Positions 53,301 through 59,281 of a stretch of 64,000 nucleotides of DNA are shown in pieces (the stretch's first letter is position 1; the number at the start of each line of letters is the position of its first letter). Location: positions 248,001 to 312,000 of the forward strand of contig SMMW01000627.1 of NCBI GenBank assembly GCA_004794655.1, in the 5' to 3' direction. A program made the position numbers and the translations under genes. Under the pieces are notes generated by a model. That model was not told the origin of the DNA. It was given only the letters and a program-made list of their open reading frames with translations, and ran no database searches. The stretch comes from Marisa cornuarietis. Its lineage: Eukaryota > Mollusca > Gastropoda > Architaenioglossa > Ampullariidae.

Positions 53301-56300
53301 ATAAAGCCTTTGTTCTCTTGTCTCCTTGTGCCGCCTGCGCTCTGGTCAACACGGCACAGGTGTGCTCCCACTCTGGGTCAGGGTCCTCAGCGGCTCTGGC
53401 TCCTTCAATGTTGCCGATGATGAGGTCATACGGCGGGCTGTCGAGACATAAGGCATTTATGCGACCACTGAAGTATGGCGATGACACTTCGACGTCAGCG
53501 GTGGGCACACTCTGAACGTGCCCGTGACAACATCGTAGATTCGAGCTGTCACCCGTAAACTGTCCTTCCAACACGAGATCTTTACGGATGACGACTCCCG
53601 AACACCCGGTGTCCCTAAGCACAGTGACGTCATTACCACCCACTCGTCCGCTTGTCACTGGCATGTTCCCAATATCGCCTTTGGTTCTCGCGGTAAAAGC
53701 GCAGTCCACCACCGGAGTGTGCTGTTCGTTCTGGGCCGGGTCATCGGTGGCTGTCACTTGCCCTCGTCTGCGTATGTGGCTTTGTCCTCTACCATCGTCC
53801 TCGCATATGGCCACATTTGCTGACATCAAGGGGCGGCGACTCAACGGTTGCTGGTTCCGCCGCATGTTTCCCTCTGGTGCTTGGCGGCTGGTAAAATGTT
53901 TCGTTGAGGTGTTTGGGCATGCCAGGGCTTTGTGACCCGTTTCCCCGCAGGAATAACACCGCAACTCATTGCCTTGATGTCGCACCGGACCTCGGCTGTC
54001 TTGGGCAGACCCGGGGTTTTGGGCCGAGTCAGTAGCAGACAATGAACCTCTCGATTTGGCGGCGAAGTCTTTGCCGTGCGACTGAAGGTATCTCAGGGCA
54101 GCGCTGGCTAACGCTTTCAAATTCTGATCTTCTTGTTGCTGCAGGAATACAGCCAAGTCCTTGGGGCAGGCTTCAATAAATTGTTCTTTAAGGACAATAT
54201 ATGAAAGTCCTTCAAAGTCCTTTTCTTGCCCGGCCAGCTCGATCCATCTGTGTAAGTACCCTCTAATTCTTTCTACGAACTGCTCGGGGCTCTCACCTTT
54301 CTCTGGCTTGCTGGCACGGAAACGGTGTCTGAATCCGTTTTCCGTGAAATCATAGCCACTCAATAAAGCTTGCTTCAGCTCATCATAGTCTTGAGCTGCT
54401 TCTGCTGGCATGCGGGAGTAAATATCTAGTGCATGCCCTGACAACAGTGCACTCAGTGACACTGCCCACTCGGTTCGCGGCCAACTGGACAACTCGGCAT
54501 GGCGCTCGAAACGTTGCAAATAACTGTCCATACTGTCTTTTCCATCAACGAACTTTGGCAGTCTTGGCCTCTCATGTTTCATAGACACTTCTGAGCTGGT
54601 GACTGCTGGTCTCAGTCGCGCCATCTCTAGTTCGTGCGCTCGTTGTCTTTCTCTTTCTTCATGTTCAAGTTGTAGCTGCAGTTTTTTACACTCTCGTTCT
54701 GCAGCTCTTTCTTCTCTCTCCCTATCCTTCTGTTCTCTCTCCCTATCCTTCTGCTCCTTCTCTTTCTGTTCCTTCTCTTTCTGTTCCAAAACTTTCTTAA
54801 TTCGTCTCCTTCGAGACCCAACTCCTTGCCTATCTTCACCAAATTCATCACGTGTTCCATGATTACACGTTATACGTCGCTTCCTATCTCAAAACGAGAG
54901 AGAATTCACTTACAGTTTCTGTCTTGACTGTCGCAGCTATTCTTGTAGCAGAGCAGGTTGACGATGCAGATCTCGGACGATGCCCCCAGATGTTACGGAT
55001 GGAAATGGTGGTGTTGTCTCCGTATTTGAATTAACGGCGTAACATAGGACCCAGATGCCTATGCCGTCGTCAAATGGCTCGTTATGGGTCCACGATCCGC
55101 GGTGCCAATCTCTCTCAAGAAAACAGCCCTCACAGCCGAGCCGCTTAGCAAAACACTTTATTTACAGCAAATGTCTCCTCTCTGGCATTACACGCTGGCA
55201 ACCGGTGACACACAGTCCTACTAACACAGTTACAACAGCTCTCCACAACCTCTGACCTCTCAGCGACACGTACGCTAGCTACACACGTCACGCTCGCCTG
55301 ACCACGACAACCAACACTCTAACGGCAACACAGTCTCTCTACTGCTGTCGCTCGCTTCAACCTTTCTGTCTGCTGCAACCTCGTCTTCTTCTCTTCCTTT
55401 TGACACTCACTCACACCGCTTATATATACATGTACACAGTTCTCTAGAATTATCCTGCACCTACCCGTCACGCATGCGCTCTCCCACACCGAACAATCCA
55501 GGTACTAAGTCTTGCATCAGTCTCACTCGCTCAGGCACACACTAGAACAGTCTAGATATGCTTTGTCCTCGCCGCGCTGGCCGCTGCTGGACAGGTCAGC
55601 CGGGGTCAAATACCACAACAAAGCAATGGCGGCGCCGGTTTACACCTCGCGCACACCGCTACGCTATTTAATTCGTAACAGTGTGTGTGTGTGTTGTGTG
55701 CTACCGCTTGCACATGATTGTGGTGTGATATGTATATTTACTCCTGTCTTGTATTCTCCTACCTGTAAGAGATAGTAAACTAACCCTAACCCTAACCCTG
55801 ACTTTTAGCGGCCAAAGTTACCTAATGTGTAATTATTTTAAAAATAGTTTTATAAAAGACTTGCCATTCTGTCTGCAATTTGGTTTGTTTATCCACATGC
55901 AAGAAGACCTCTGTTGTTTACAATGTTGTTTAGAAGTAGACCTACTAGTCAGGTCTGTTGTTTACAATGTTGTTTAGAAGTTGACCTACTAGCCACTTCT
56001 GTTGTTTACAATGTTGTTTAGAAGTTGACCTACTAGTCAGGTCTGTTGTTTACAATGTTGTTTCAGACTGTGGGGACGACTATGGAGATGGCGTCGATGT
56101 CTGCTGTGCGTTGTCGTGCTTGTCGGCATCCTCATCGCTATGTGCCAAATAGTGAGAACCACGCTTCTTCATTCTCATTTTTCCTCCTTTCATCAACTAT
56201 TGTGATCACGTGACAAAGTCTTCTCTCTACCATCGACTTGTTGTTCATGAACATCTTGTATCGAACTTGCAAAAGAACGACATAAAGTTTTAGAGATAAT

Positions 56301-59281
56301 TTAACACTTCCCGTGTATAAACATAGCGTGGATAAGACAGATACTTAGTAGCTTGTTCATAGCGTGGATAAGACAGATACTTAGTAGTTTGTTCATAGCG
56401 TGGATAAGACAGATATTAGTAGTTTGTTCATAGCGTGGATAGGACAGATACTTAGTAGTTTGTTCATAGCGTGGATAAGACAGATATTAGTAGTTTGTTC
56501 ATAGCGTGGATAGGACAGATACTTAGTAGTTTGTTCATAGCGTGGATAAGACAGATATTAGTAGTTTGTTCATAGCGTGGATAGGACAGATACTTAGTAG
56601 TTTGTTCATAGCGTGGATAAGACAGATATTAGTAGTTTGTTCATAGCGTGGATAGGACAGATAGTTTGTAGTTTGTTCATAGCGTGGATAGGACAGATAT
56701 TAGTAGTTTGTTCATAGCGTGGATAGGACAGATACTTAGTAGTTTGTTCATAGCGTGGATAAGACAGATATTAGTAGTTTGTTCATAGCGGGGATAGGAC
56801 AGATACTTAGTAGTTTGTTCATAACGTGGATAAGACAGATACTTAGTAGTTTCTTCATAACGTGGATAAGACAGATACTTAGTAGTTTGTTCATAGCTTG
56901 GAGAAGACAGATATTAGTAGTTTGTTCATAGCGTGGATAGGACAGATAGTTTGTGGTTTGTTCATAGCGTGGATAGGACAGATATTAGTAGTTTGTTCAT
57001 AGCGTGGATAGGACATACTTAGTAGTTTGTTCATAGCGTGGATAGGACAGATACCTAGTAGCAAATTCATTTGAACAATCCTTCTCTTTGTCTCTTTCAA
57101 TTGAACTGTTTTGCCTTTAATTTTACCTGACATTATTTCTTTAACAAACATTTTAAAATTAACTCAATGCAGCCATCACTTGTTTTGTTAACTAACATAG
57201 TTTAAAAATTAAACACACATCTGTAATTTTGCCTTTGCCTATGTTATGTGTGTAATTATAACTGATGTGTTGTTTCTGACCCGTTAACTGATATTGTTTG
57301 TAAACCGATTTGCCATTTTCTGTCCGTATCTACAGTTGACATATTTTGCTTGTATTATCTCGGGATGGGCTCAGGACTGACCACTTGACCAGGGCTCCCC
57401 TAAAACTGGTCAGTCAGCGGGAGGGGAAACTAACGGCGCACGTGCCAAAAGCGATCTCCTTCACTTCACGAGAAAAAAGAAGCGTAGAGGTAGCGAAGGC
57501 GGTTAGAAGTTGTGGGCTGAGAGTTGAGGTGGAGGAACGATGTCAGCTTCTAAAGTAAGATATTGAGATTGTAGCAGCAGGTAGAGAGGTTATGGTTAGG
57601 GACTGGACGTTTGTATTTAATTGTTGTCATGACGGCAATAAAGTATTGGTGTAGGAAGGACAGCTTGGGGTTGTGTATTATTGTCTTGTGATATTTAACT
57701 GCGTTAGCTGTCATCTTGTGTGTCTCTATGTCCAGAGGCCGCCATGTCTGTGGTCCTATCTACTGTTCAAGCGCTTCCCCAGACTACAGGCGCATGACGC
57801 TAAGGACGTTACCATAGTTACGGCTTATTTCAACCTGGGAATGGGACCAACATCCGAGAAGACCTTTTCCCTCTACAAGTATCTAACGTGGGCCAGTGTC
57901 TTTCAGCATCTTCAGAATCCTCTCGTCGTCTACACAGACTCGGAACAAGTAGGTCTTGTCTAATGTCACGTGACATGTCTATGACGCTCTATGATGTGTC
58001 TTCATATTCTGTCTGTGATGTGTCTTAACTTAACAAGATTTTATGTTCTGTCTGCGATGTATATTGACATGTTTTCATGTTCTCTCTGTGATGTCCAGTG
58101 AAATGTTAGTTTTTCCTTCTTTCTTTTTCCTTTTATCGTTCCGACCTTTCTGGAGTCTTGTTTTCTTAGTTTATTGATCTTTCTGTTTATTATTTTAATA
58201 GATATCTTCTCACTTTGTTTACTTTCTTTCTTTTAGATTTTCTCTTTATTCAGTTAATTTTTGACATTTTTCTTTCAGCGCATTCTTTTTCGATCCTGTC
58301 TCTATTTGAGTTTTTGATCTTTTAATTCATCCAACTGATCAGTGTTGTATCCCGCTCATAGTTTCACTTAGTCCATTATTTTAACAATCCGAGTATTGAA
58401 TACTATTTTCTTTACAATTTATTCACTTAGTACATGCATATGTCTCATACAGAAGGTTCGTTTACTTTGTGTGAATTGTATGAACATCGTCTTGAGATTA
58501 AAGCCGCGAGCAACTTTTACAATGACACAGCAAAAGGGGACCATCGGACACTAACACGTGACCATCACAAACAAGCACGTGACCACAACACACTAACACT
58601 CTCTGTGTGGGTTTTCAGATGCGCAATTTGCTTGTGGAGACGAGACGCCACCTGTCCAACAAGACGTTAGTCATAATCATCAGCAGGTCTCAGCTGAACG
58701 CTTTCCGCCGGGTGGAAGAAATAAGAAACATTTTCCGCTCACCCGACTACCCCAAGTTCCCGCCCAACACCGTTGTTGCCGAGTACCCGTGCAGCCAGCA
58801 CGCCAAGCACGAGCTAGTGAAAGATACCATCGACAAGAGTTACTTCCCCGGCACCAAGTACATCGCATGGCTGGACATCGGCTACTTTCGGTACCTCACT
58901 GAGAGGAGGAGGAAATTCTGGATCGTCCGGCCGCCGGACATGGATGACGCCAAGATGGCCGTGACGCAGATCGGTCCACCCGACTTCACCCTGTACCCTG
59001 ACGATATCTTCAAAAACAACCTAGTGTGGGTGGGAGGAGGCATGAGCCTGGGTACCCGGGGTGTGTACCGGCAGTTCGCTGAGGAGTACACACGGGCTAC
59101 GGACGCTTTCCTGGACCAGGGGCTGAGCAACACGGACCAGCAGGTGGTGTACGCCATGTTTACACATCCACACGGCCTCAGGCACCGTGTGTCCACACAA
59201 CTACAGGTGTATACCTGGCCGCTGAGCTGCGTGCGGTACTGCTGGTTTTATCTCGGTTACCTTTGTTATCGCGAGGAGTGA
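35842..59281 (+). CDS. HtrL/YibB-family type II membrane protein (spliced gene)
   Basis: I infer a spliced coding sequence from four exons: 35833-35948 (ATG at 35842), 56067-56151, 57736-57948 and 58619-59281. The junctions are split 2+1, then phase 0 and phase 0, so the reading frame is continuous, giving about 355 residues. Residues 1-46 are charged and would face the cytosol. Residues 47-62 are a hydrophobic stretch (CLLCVVVLVGILIAMC) after several Arg/Trp residues, typical of a signal anchor. The remainder contains TIVTAYFNLG (about 90-99), LVVYTDSEQ before an exon boundary, VVAEYP (about 187-192) and YIAWLDIGYF (216-225). These match what I recall of the HtrL/YibB family, whose biochemical function is unknown. 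A Golgi/ER lumen location is an inference from topology. The intron at 35949-56066 holds satellites and an LTR retrotransposon dimer. Confidence 0.65.
35949..36184. other. Start of large intron
   Basis: Unique sequence with a short GT/GGTG run near 36073-36100. Nothing else is seen. Confidence 0.4.
36185..37730. repeat. 39-bp satellite block A, degenerate
   Basis: A 39-bp unit of the form ACCACACAACACGACACTAT then ACAGTYCGACACTATATAT repeats over about 1.5 kb. Many deletions and scattered TA expansions occur (near 36800, 37247, 37325 and 37503). The first few hundred bases are so decayed that only CACAAC/CACTACA words remain. Long ORFs on both strands here are by-products of a repeat length divisible by three and a stop-poor unit. 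Confidence 0.88.
37731..38195 (+). mobile_element. Retroelement 3' end inserted between satellite blocks
   Basis: Non-satellite sequence ending in ATTCAAATTACCCACTAGGG, AAAAATAAAGT and ATTGTCATCGCCATTG-type repeats. That tail matches the one at 17735-17795. It also contains a GT run (37983-38013) and a CT/TA run (38053-38085). It separates blocks A and B. Its 5' boundary is simply where satellite similarity ends. Confidence 0.55.
38196..40010. repeat. 39-bp satellite block B, homogeneous
   Basis: About 45 head-to-tail copies of a 39-bp unit, ACCACACAATACAGCACTAT then ACAGTAGGACACTACATAT. Copies differ mainly at a few recurrent sites (ACAGC/ACTGC, ACAGTA/ACACTA/ACTGTA, ACC/ATC/AGC). The unit aligns with block A over its whole length, so both blocks share an ancestor. 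39 bp is 13 codons, hence the spurious long ORFs on both strands. Decayed copies continue to about 40165. Confidence 0.95.
40011..41659. other. Intron; decayed satellite edge, GT run
   Basis: The satellite edge fades by about 40165. A GT run lies at 41272-41312. ACAGGGTGAGCCAAAGTTAGG (41029-41049) looks like a mariner-type terminus, but no partner was found. No coding feature is seen. Confidence 0.4.
41660..41990 (+). pseudogene. LINE ORF2 C-terminal relic
   Basis: The plus strand reads ALHWLPSW, then TILTSRVVHGLTPIFLSELV, then across a TC run and frame changes RFDRRSFLFVGLS and SRLTSYLCGKYLV. LHWLP followed by VVHGLAPxYLSEL and then an Arg-Ser-Phe block is the typical end of CR1/L2-like ORF2 proteins in animals. 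The TC microsatellite (about 41818-41834) grew inside it. It is non-functional. Confidence 0.75.
41991..43665. other. Intron; no feature seen
   Basis: AT-rich unique sequence up to the GT microsatellite that hosts the retrotransposon. Confidence 0.4.
43666..43695. repeat. GT microsatellite and left target site
   Basis: The last bases before the left LTR are GTGTG, and the first after the right LTR (55681-55685) are also GTGTG. This agrees with a 5-bp target duplication, although inside a GT run the length cannot be proved. Confidence 0.75.
43696..44385 (-). repeat. LTR A (3' LTR of copy 1)
   Basis: 690 bp, ends TGTTACG...CGTAACA. In the element's orientation a TATATAAG box lies at about 44124-44133 and an AATAAA signal at 43862-43867, giving a plausible U3-R-U5 layout. 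It differs from both other LTRs at three sites. Confidence 0.95.
44386..44402 (-). promoter_or_regulatory. Polypurine tract, copy 1
   Basis: On the minus strand CTTGAAGTAGGGGGATA lies directly before LTR A, the expected place and composition for second-strand priming. About 415 bp of non-coding sequence separate it from the pol stop. Confidence 0.8.
44819..47476 (-). CDS. pol: Pol of copy 1: integrase-RT-RNase H
   Basis: The frame is open from 47476 and is presumably entered by frameshifting from gag-pro, so no own start codon is needed. Numbering from the GTG at 47458, there is an HHCC zinc domain (H16, H23, C53, C56) and an integrase core with D86, D146 and E182, exactly 35 residues between the last two. 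A GPF module follows (HWKGPF, 320-325). Reverse transcriptase has D552 (SKIDLSKGYWQ) and the YxDD box at 612-615. RNase H shows STDAS (763), EKEC (about 802-805) and TDHNP (829). The box reads Tyr-Pro-Asp-Asp here, against Tyr-Ser-Asp-Asp in copy 2 (base 45622), so this copy's RT may be inactive. The product ends ADFLSRISG, with no chromodomain. Confidence 0.93.
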   Translation of the reverse strand, partial: RTAARQVLVPAPLRRAVMDVAHSSIMGGHLGTKKTLDKVTAAFYWPGICGDVTRFCQSCDLCQKTVQRGRVPRVPLQKMPLIDMPFKRVAVDLIGEIKPASESGHRYILTLVDYATRYPEAVPLKKIDTETVAEALIDIFSRLGVPEEILSDLGPQFVSDCMKEVSRLLSIQRITTTPYHPMCNGLVERFNGTLKTMLRKLCSDQPRQWDRYINALLFAYREVPQESTGFSPFELLFGRTVRGPMHVLKELWTKEVPETEIRNSYQYVFELRERLEETLRLARTELEKAQGKAKHFYDKRTKSRSFKPGDKVLILLPSDHNKLLMHWKGPFEVEEIKGLSDYVVRVKGKAKVFHANLLKRYVERDPADAVETTTEETVEPIADGPVASCHVAERMNEAGVEGDSEDLLELGDIRHGESADDVVYGPNLSDQQRADLQDLVRRYARIFTDTPGRTSLVRHEINLTSNVPVRSKPYPIPYATRESLRRDIDEMLRLGVIRESKSPYASPVVVVKKKDGSNRVCVDFRKLNKLTYLDPEPMPTPADLFRQLSGDKFFSKIDLSKGYWQVTIPDEDVHKTAFITPDGVYEFLRMPFGMKNSGATLRRGLKKILSDLQGIVHYPDDILIHTQTWEEHIRVVQVLFSRLAENNLTARPSKCIFGADDVDFIGHRLQGGVKGVYEDNVKKIREAPRPQNKKQLRSFLGLASFYREYMPHFAAVTAPLTDLLKKGQPNALEWSEAQERAFVSVKTFLTSDPVLRLPDPSKMYTLSTDASDTGIGAVLMQEHEGKLFPVSYASRKLNVAERKYSTIEKECLAIVWAVKKFQLYLEGVKFKLQTDHNPLTYLDTARFANNRVMRWALYLQNFDMQIDSVKGADNVGADFLSRISG
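47298..48977 (-). CDS. gag-pro: Gag-protease of copy 1 (5' frameshifted)
   Basis: The open frame from an internal ATG encodes 559 residues. Residues about 25-155 form a capsid region with a SCAN-like pattern (LPKFxDGxD, FRxRFRxSxPxxGESPxxF, LxYIVLKEQF). A CCHC zinc knuckle lies at 223-236 (CYSCGETGHKALAC), and an aspartic protease motif with Asp-Thr-Gly at 338-340 (VLRDTGCSGVVI). The normal N-terminal part, a Glu/Lys/Arg-rich coiled segment, is cut off by a 1-bp deletion near 49041 relative to copy 2, so a full-length Gag is not encoded. The 3' end overlaps the pol frame by about 180 bases. Confidence 0.9.
   Translation of the reverse strand: MARLRPAVTSSEVSMKHERPRLPKFVDGKDSMDSYLQRFERHAELSSWPRTEWAVSLSALLSGHALDIYSRMPAEAAQDYDELKQALLSGYDFTENGFRHRFRASKPEKGESPEQFVERIRGYLHRWIELAGQEKDFEGLSYIVLKEQFIEACPKDLAVFLQQQEDQNLKALASAALRYLQSHGKDFAAKSRGSLSATDSAQNPGSAQDSRGPVRHQGNELRCYSCGETGHKALACPNTSTKHFTSRQAPEGNMRRNQQPLSRRPLMSANVAICEDDGRGQSHIRRRGQVTATDDPAQNEQHTPVVDCAFTARTKGDIGNMPVTSGRVGGNDVTVLRDTGCSGVVIRKDLVLEGQFTGDSSNLRCCHGHVQSVPTADVEVSSPYFSGRINALCLDSPPYDLIIGNIEGARAAEDPDPEWEHTCAVLTRAQAAQGDKRTKALSITKESRVPNVDKEQLIQLQRDDPTLEKYREQVTKHTEGGGMTRFEEKGGVYLAGQTSIKDSSSPSVGPSALTTSGDGRCTLVHNGWSLGHKEDFRQGHGRFLLAWHLRGRNPLLPVL
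49321..49340 (-). promoter_or_regulatory. Primer-binding site, copy 1
   Basis: On the minus strand TGGGGGCATCGTCCGAGAT starts two bases after LTR B. TGG pairs with tRNA CCA ends. The rest resembles the 3' end of tRNA-Pro with one extra base and one mismatch, so the tRNA identity is uncertain. Confidence 0.65.
49343..50032 (-). repeat. LTR B (shared: 5' LTR of copy 1, 3' LTR of copy 2)
   Basis: 690 bp with the same termini, TATA and poly(A) signals as LTR A. Adjacent on the left is the copy 1 primer-binding site and on the right the copy 2 polypurine tract (50033-50049). It differs from LTR C at only two positions. Confidence 0.95.
50466..53123 (-). CDS. pol: Pol of copy 2: integrase-RT-RNase H, intact motifs
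   Basis: Identical in layout to copy 1: HHCC domain, DD35E integrase core, GPF module, reverse transcriptase, RNase H, 879 residues counted from the GTG at 53105. The RT box reads Tyr-Ser-Asp-Asp (codon TCT at 51267-51269), a variant seen in functional elements. No stop or frameshift interrupts the frame. The frame begins at a stop just upstream of 53123, with no good ATG nearby, so expression most likely uses a +1 shift from gag-pro. Integrase in front of RT is the reverse of standard Ty3/gypsy order. Confidence 0.94.
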   Translation of the reverse strand, partial: RTAARQVLVPAPLRRAVMDVAHSSIMGGHLGTKKTLDKVTAAFYWPGICGDVTRFCQSCDLCQKTVQRGRVPRVPLQKMPLIDMPFKRVAVDLIGEIKPASESGHRYILTLVDYATRYPEAVPLKKIDTETVAEALIDIFSRLGVPEEILSDLGPQFVSDCMKEVSRLLSIQRITTTPYHPMCNGLVERFNGTLKTMLRKLCSDQPRQWDRYINALLFAYREVPQESTGFSPFELLFGRTVRGPMHVLKELWTKEVPETEIRNSYQYVFELRERLEETLRLARTELEKAQGKAKHFYDKRTKSRSFKPGDKVLILLPSDHNKLLMHWKGPFEVEEIKGLSDYVVRVKGKAKVFHANLLKRYVERDPADAVETTTEETVEPIADGPVASCHVAERMNEAGVEGDSEDLLELGDIRHGESADDVVYGPNLSDQQRADLQDLVRRYARIFTDTPGRTSLVRHEINLTSNVPVRSKPYPIPYATRESLRRDIDEMLRLGVIRESKSPYASPVVVVKKKDGSNRVCVDFRKLNKLTYLDPEPMPTPADLFRQLSGDKFFSKIDLSKGYWQVTIPDEDVHKTAFITPDGVYEFLRMPFGMKNSGATLRRGLKKILSDLQGIVHYSDDILIHTQTWEEHIRVVQVLFSRLAENNLTARPSKCIFGADDVDFIGHRLQGGVKGVYEDNVKKIREAPRPQNKKQLRSFLGLASFYREYMPHFAAVTAPLTDLLKKGQPNALEWSEAQERAFVSVKTFLTSDPVLRLPDPSKMYTLSTDASDTGIGAVLMQEHEGKLFPVSYASRKLNVAERKYSTIEKECLAIVWAVKKFQLYLEGVKFKLQTDHNPLTYLDTARFANNRVMRWALYLQNFDMQIDSVKGADNVGADFLSRISG
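52945..54860 (-). CDS. gag-pro: Gag-protease of copy 2
   Basis: The main open frame (52945 to about 54789 and somewhat beyond) carries a Glu/Lys/Arg-rich coiled N-terminal segment, the SCAN-like capsid region, the CCHC knuckle and the Asp-Thr-Gly protease. The best natural start, an ATG at 54858-54860 followed by a typical Gag opening (GKELGLEGDELRKF), lies in a different frame. It runs into the main frame only if one base is gained in the T run near 54787-54792. Both copies share this break. It may be an inherited one-base deletion, a sequencing error in a homopolymer, or non-ATG or alternative initiation. The rest of the frame is undamaged. Confidence 0.88.
54969..54988 (-). promoter_or_regulatory. 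Primer-binding site, copy 2
   Basis: Same sequence and two-base spacing from its LTR as in copy 1. Confidence 0.65.
54991..55680 (-). repeat. LTR C (5' LTR of copy 2)
   Basis: 690 bp, terminus CGTAACA directly followed by a GT run. As the upstream LTR of the intact copy it would carry the active promoter (TATATAAG on the minus strand near 55420-55430). It has one private change (ACGCTATTTA for ACGCCATTTA). Confidence 0.95.
55779..55801. repeat. Short interstitial telomere-like run
   Basis: About three CCCTAA units (CTAACCCTAACCCTAACCCT), 100 bp right of LTR C. Too short to be a telomere. Confidence 0.75.
55910..56066. repeat. 44-bp tandem repeat ending at a splice acceptor
   Basis: TCTGTTGTTTACAATGTTGT starts at 55910, 55954, 55998 and 56042, a constant 44-bp step. 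In the first three units it continues TTAGAAG. In the fourth it continues TTCAG and becomes the acceptor of the exon at 56067. The unit therefore contains the polypyrimidine/acceptor region. Confidence 0.9.
56067..56151 (+). CDS. HtrL-like gene, signal-anchor exon
   Basis: The exon lies between TTGTTTCAG and a GTGAGA donor. After one base completing an Arg codon, 28 codons encode LWGRLWRWRRC followed by a strongly hydrophobic stretch and CQI. Positive and aromatic residues before the membrane segment predict an N-in, C-out type II orientation. No stop in frame. Phase 0 at the 3' end matches the exon at 57736. Confidence 0.6.
56322..57063. repeat. 35/36-bp minisatellite, about 21 copies
   Basis: The unit is CATAGCGTGGATAAGACAGA then TACTTAGTAGTTTGTT. 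A 35-bp form (ATATTAG, with AAGACAG) alternates with a 36-bp form (ATACTTAG, with AGGACAG) in the middle of the array, which gives a roughly 71-bp higher-order period. It lies inside the intron between the signal-anchor and first HtrL-domain exons. Confidence 0.92.
57736..57948 (+). CDS. HtrL-like gene, first domain exon
   Basis: 71 codons between TATGTCCAG and a GTAGGT donor. It encodes a basic/aromatic stem and then KDVTIVTAYFNLGMG and LVVYTDSEQ, the conserved N-terminal part of the HtrL/YibB domain. Both boundaries are phase 0. Confidence 0.8.
58619..59281 (+). CDS. HtrL-like gene, terminal domain exon
   Basis: 220 codons and a TGA stop, after a GGGTTTTCAG acceptor. Motifs include TLVIIISRSQL, NTVVAEYP, YIAWLDIGYFR, a glycine-rich VWVGGGMSLGTRGVY, and DQQVVYAMF. 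It ends with WFYLGYLCYREE, reading on through a possible GTGTAT donor at 59207. Marked third-position G/C preference sets it apart from flanking sequence and supports real coding. Confidence 0.85.
   Translation: MRNLLVETRRHLSNKTLVIIISRSQLNAFRRVEEIRNIFRSPDYPKFPPNTVVAEYPCSQHAKHELVKDTIDKSYFPGTKYIAWLDIGYFRYLTERRRKFWIVRPPDMDDAKMAVTQIGPPDFTLYPDDIFKNNLVWVGGGMSLGTRGVYRQFAEEYTRATDAFLDQGLSNTDQQVVYAMFTHPHGLRHRVSTQLQVYTWPLSCVRYCWFYLGYLCYREE

Larger units (their letters stand above)
43696..55680 (-). mobile_element. Gmr1-like Ty3/gypsy retrotransposon tandem dimer
   Basis: Three 690-bp LTRs (43696-44385, 49343-50032, 54991-55680) enclose two internal regions of 4957 and 4958 bp, all on the minus strand. 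The centre LTR is shared: it is flanked by the primer-binding side of copy 1 and the polypurine side of copy 2, with no target duplication there. Pol order is protease, integrase, reverse transcriptase, RNase H, which within Ty3/gypsy-like elements is the Gmr1 arrangement. No envelope gene is present. By eye the two internal regions differ by about three substitutions and one 1-bp indel, and the LTRs by two to four bases. The insertion is therefore young. Confidence 0.92.

Noticed and set aside
55779..55801. Possible telomere or chromosome end
   Set aside because: Only about three units, and a coding gene continues beyond it on the same strand.
59200..59215. GTGTAT after CTACAG as a donor ending the last HtrL exon
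   Set aside because: Reading through gives a conserved-looking aromatic C-terminus (WFYLGYLCY) and a stop. GTGTAT is a weak donor.
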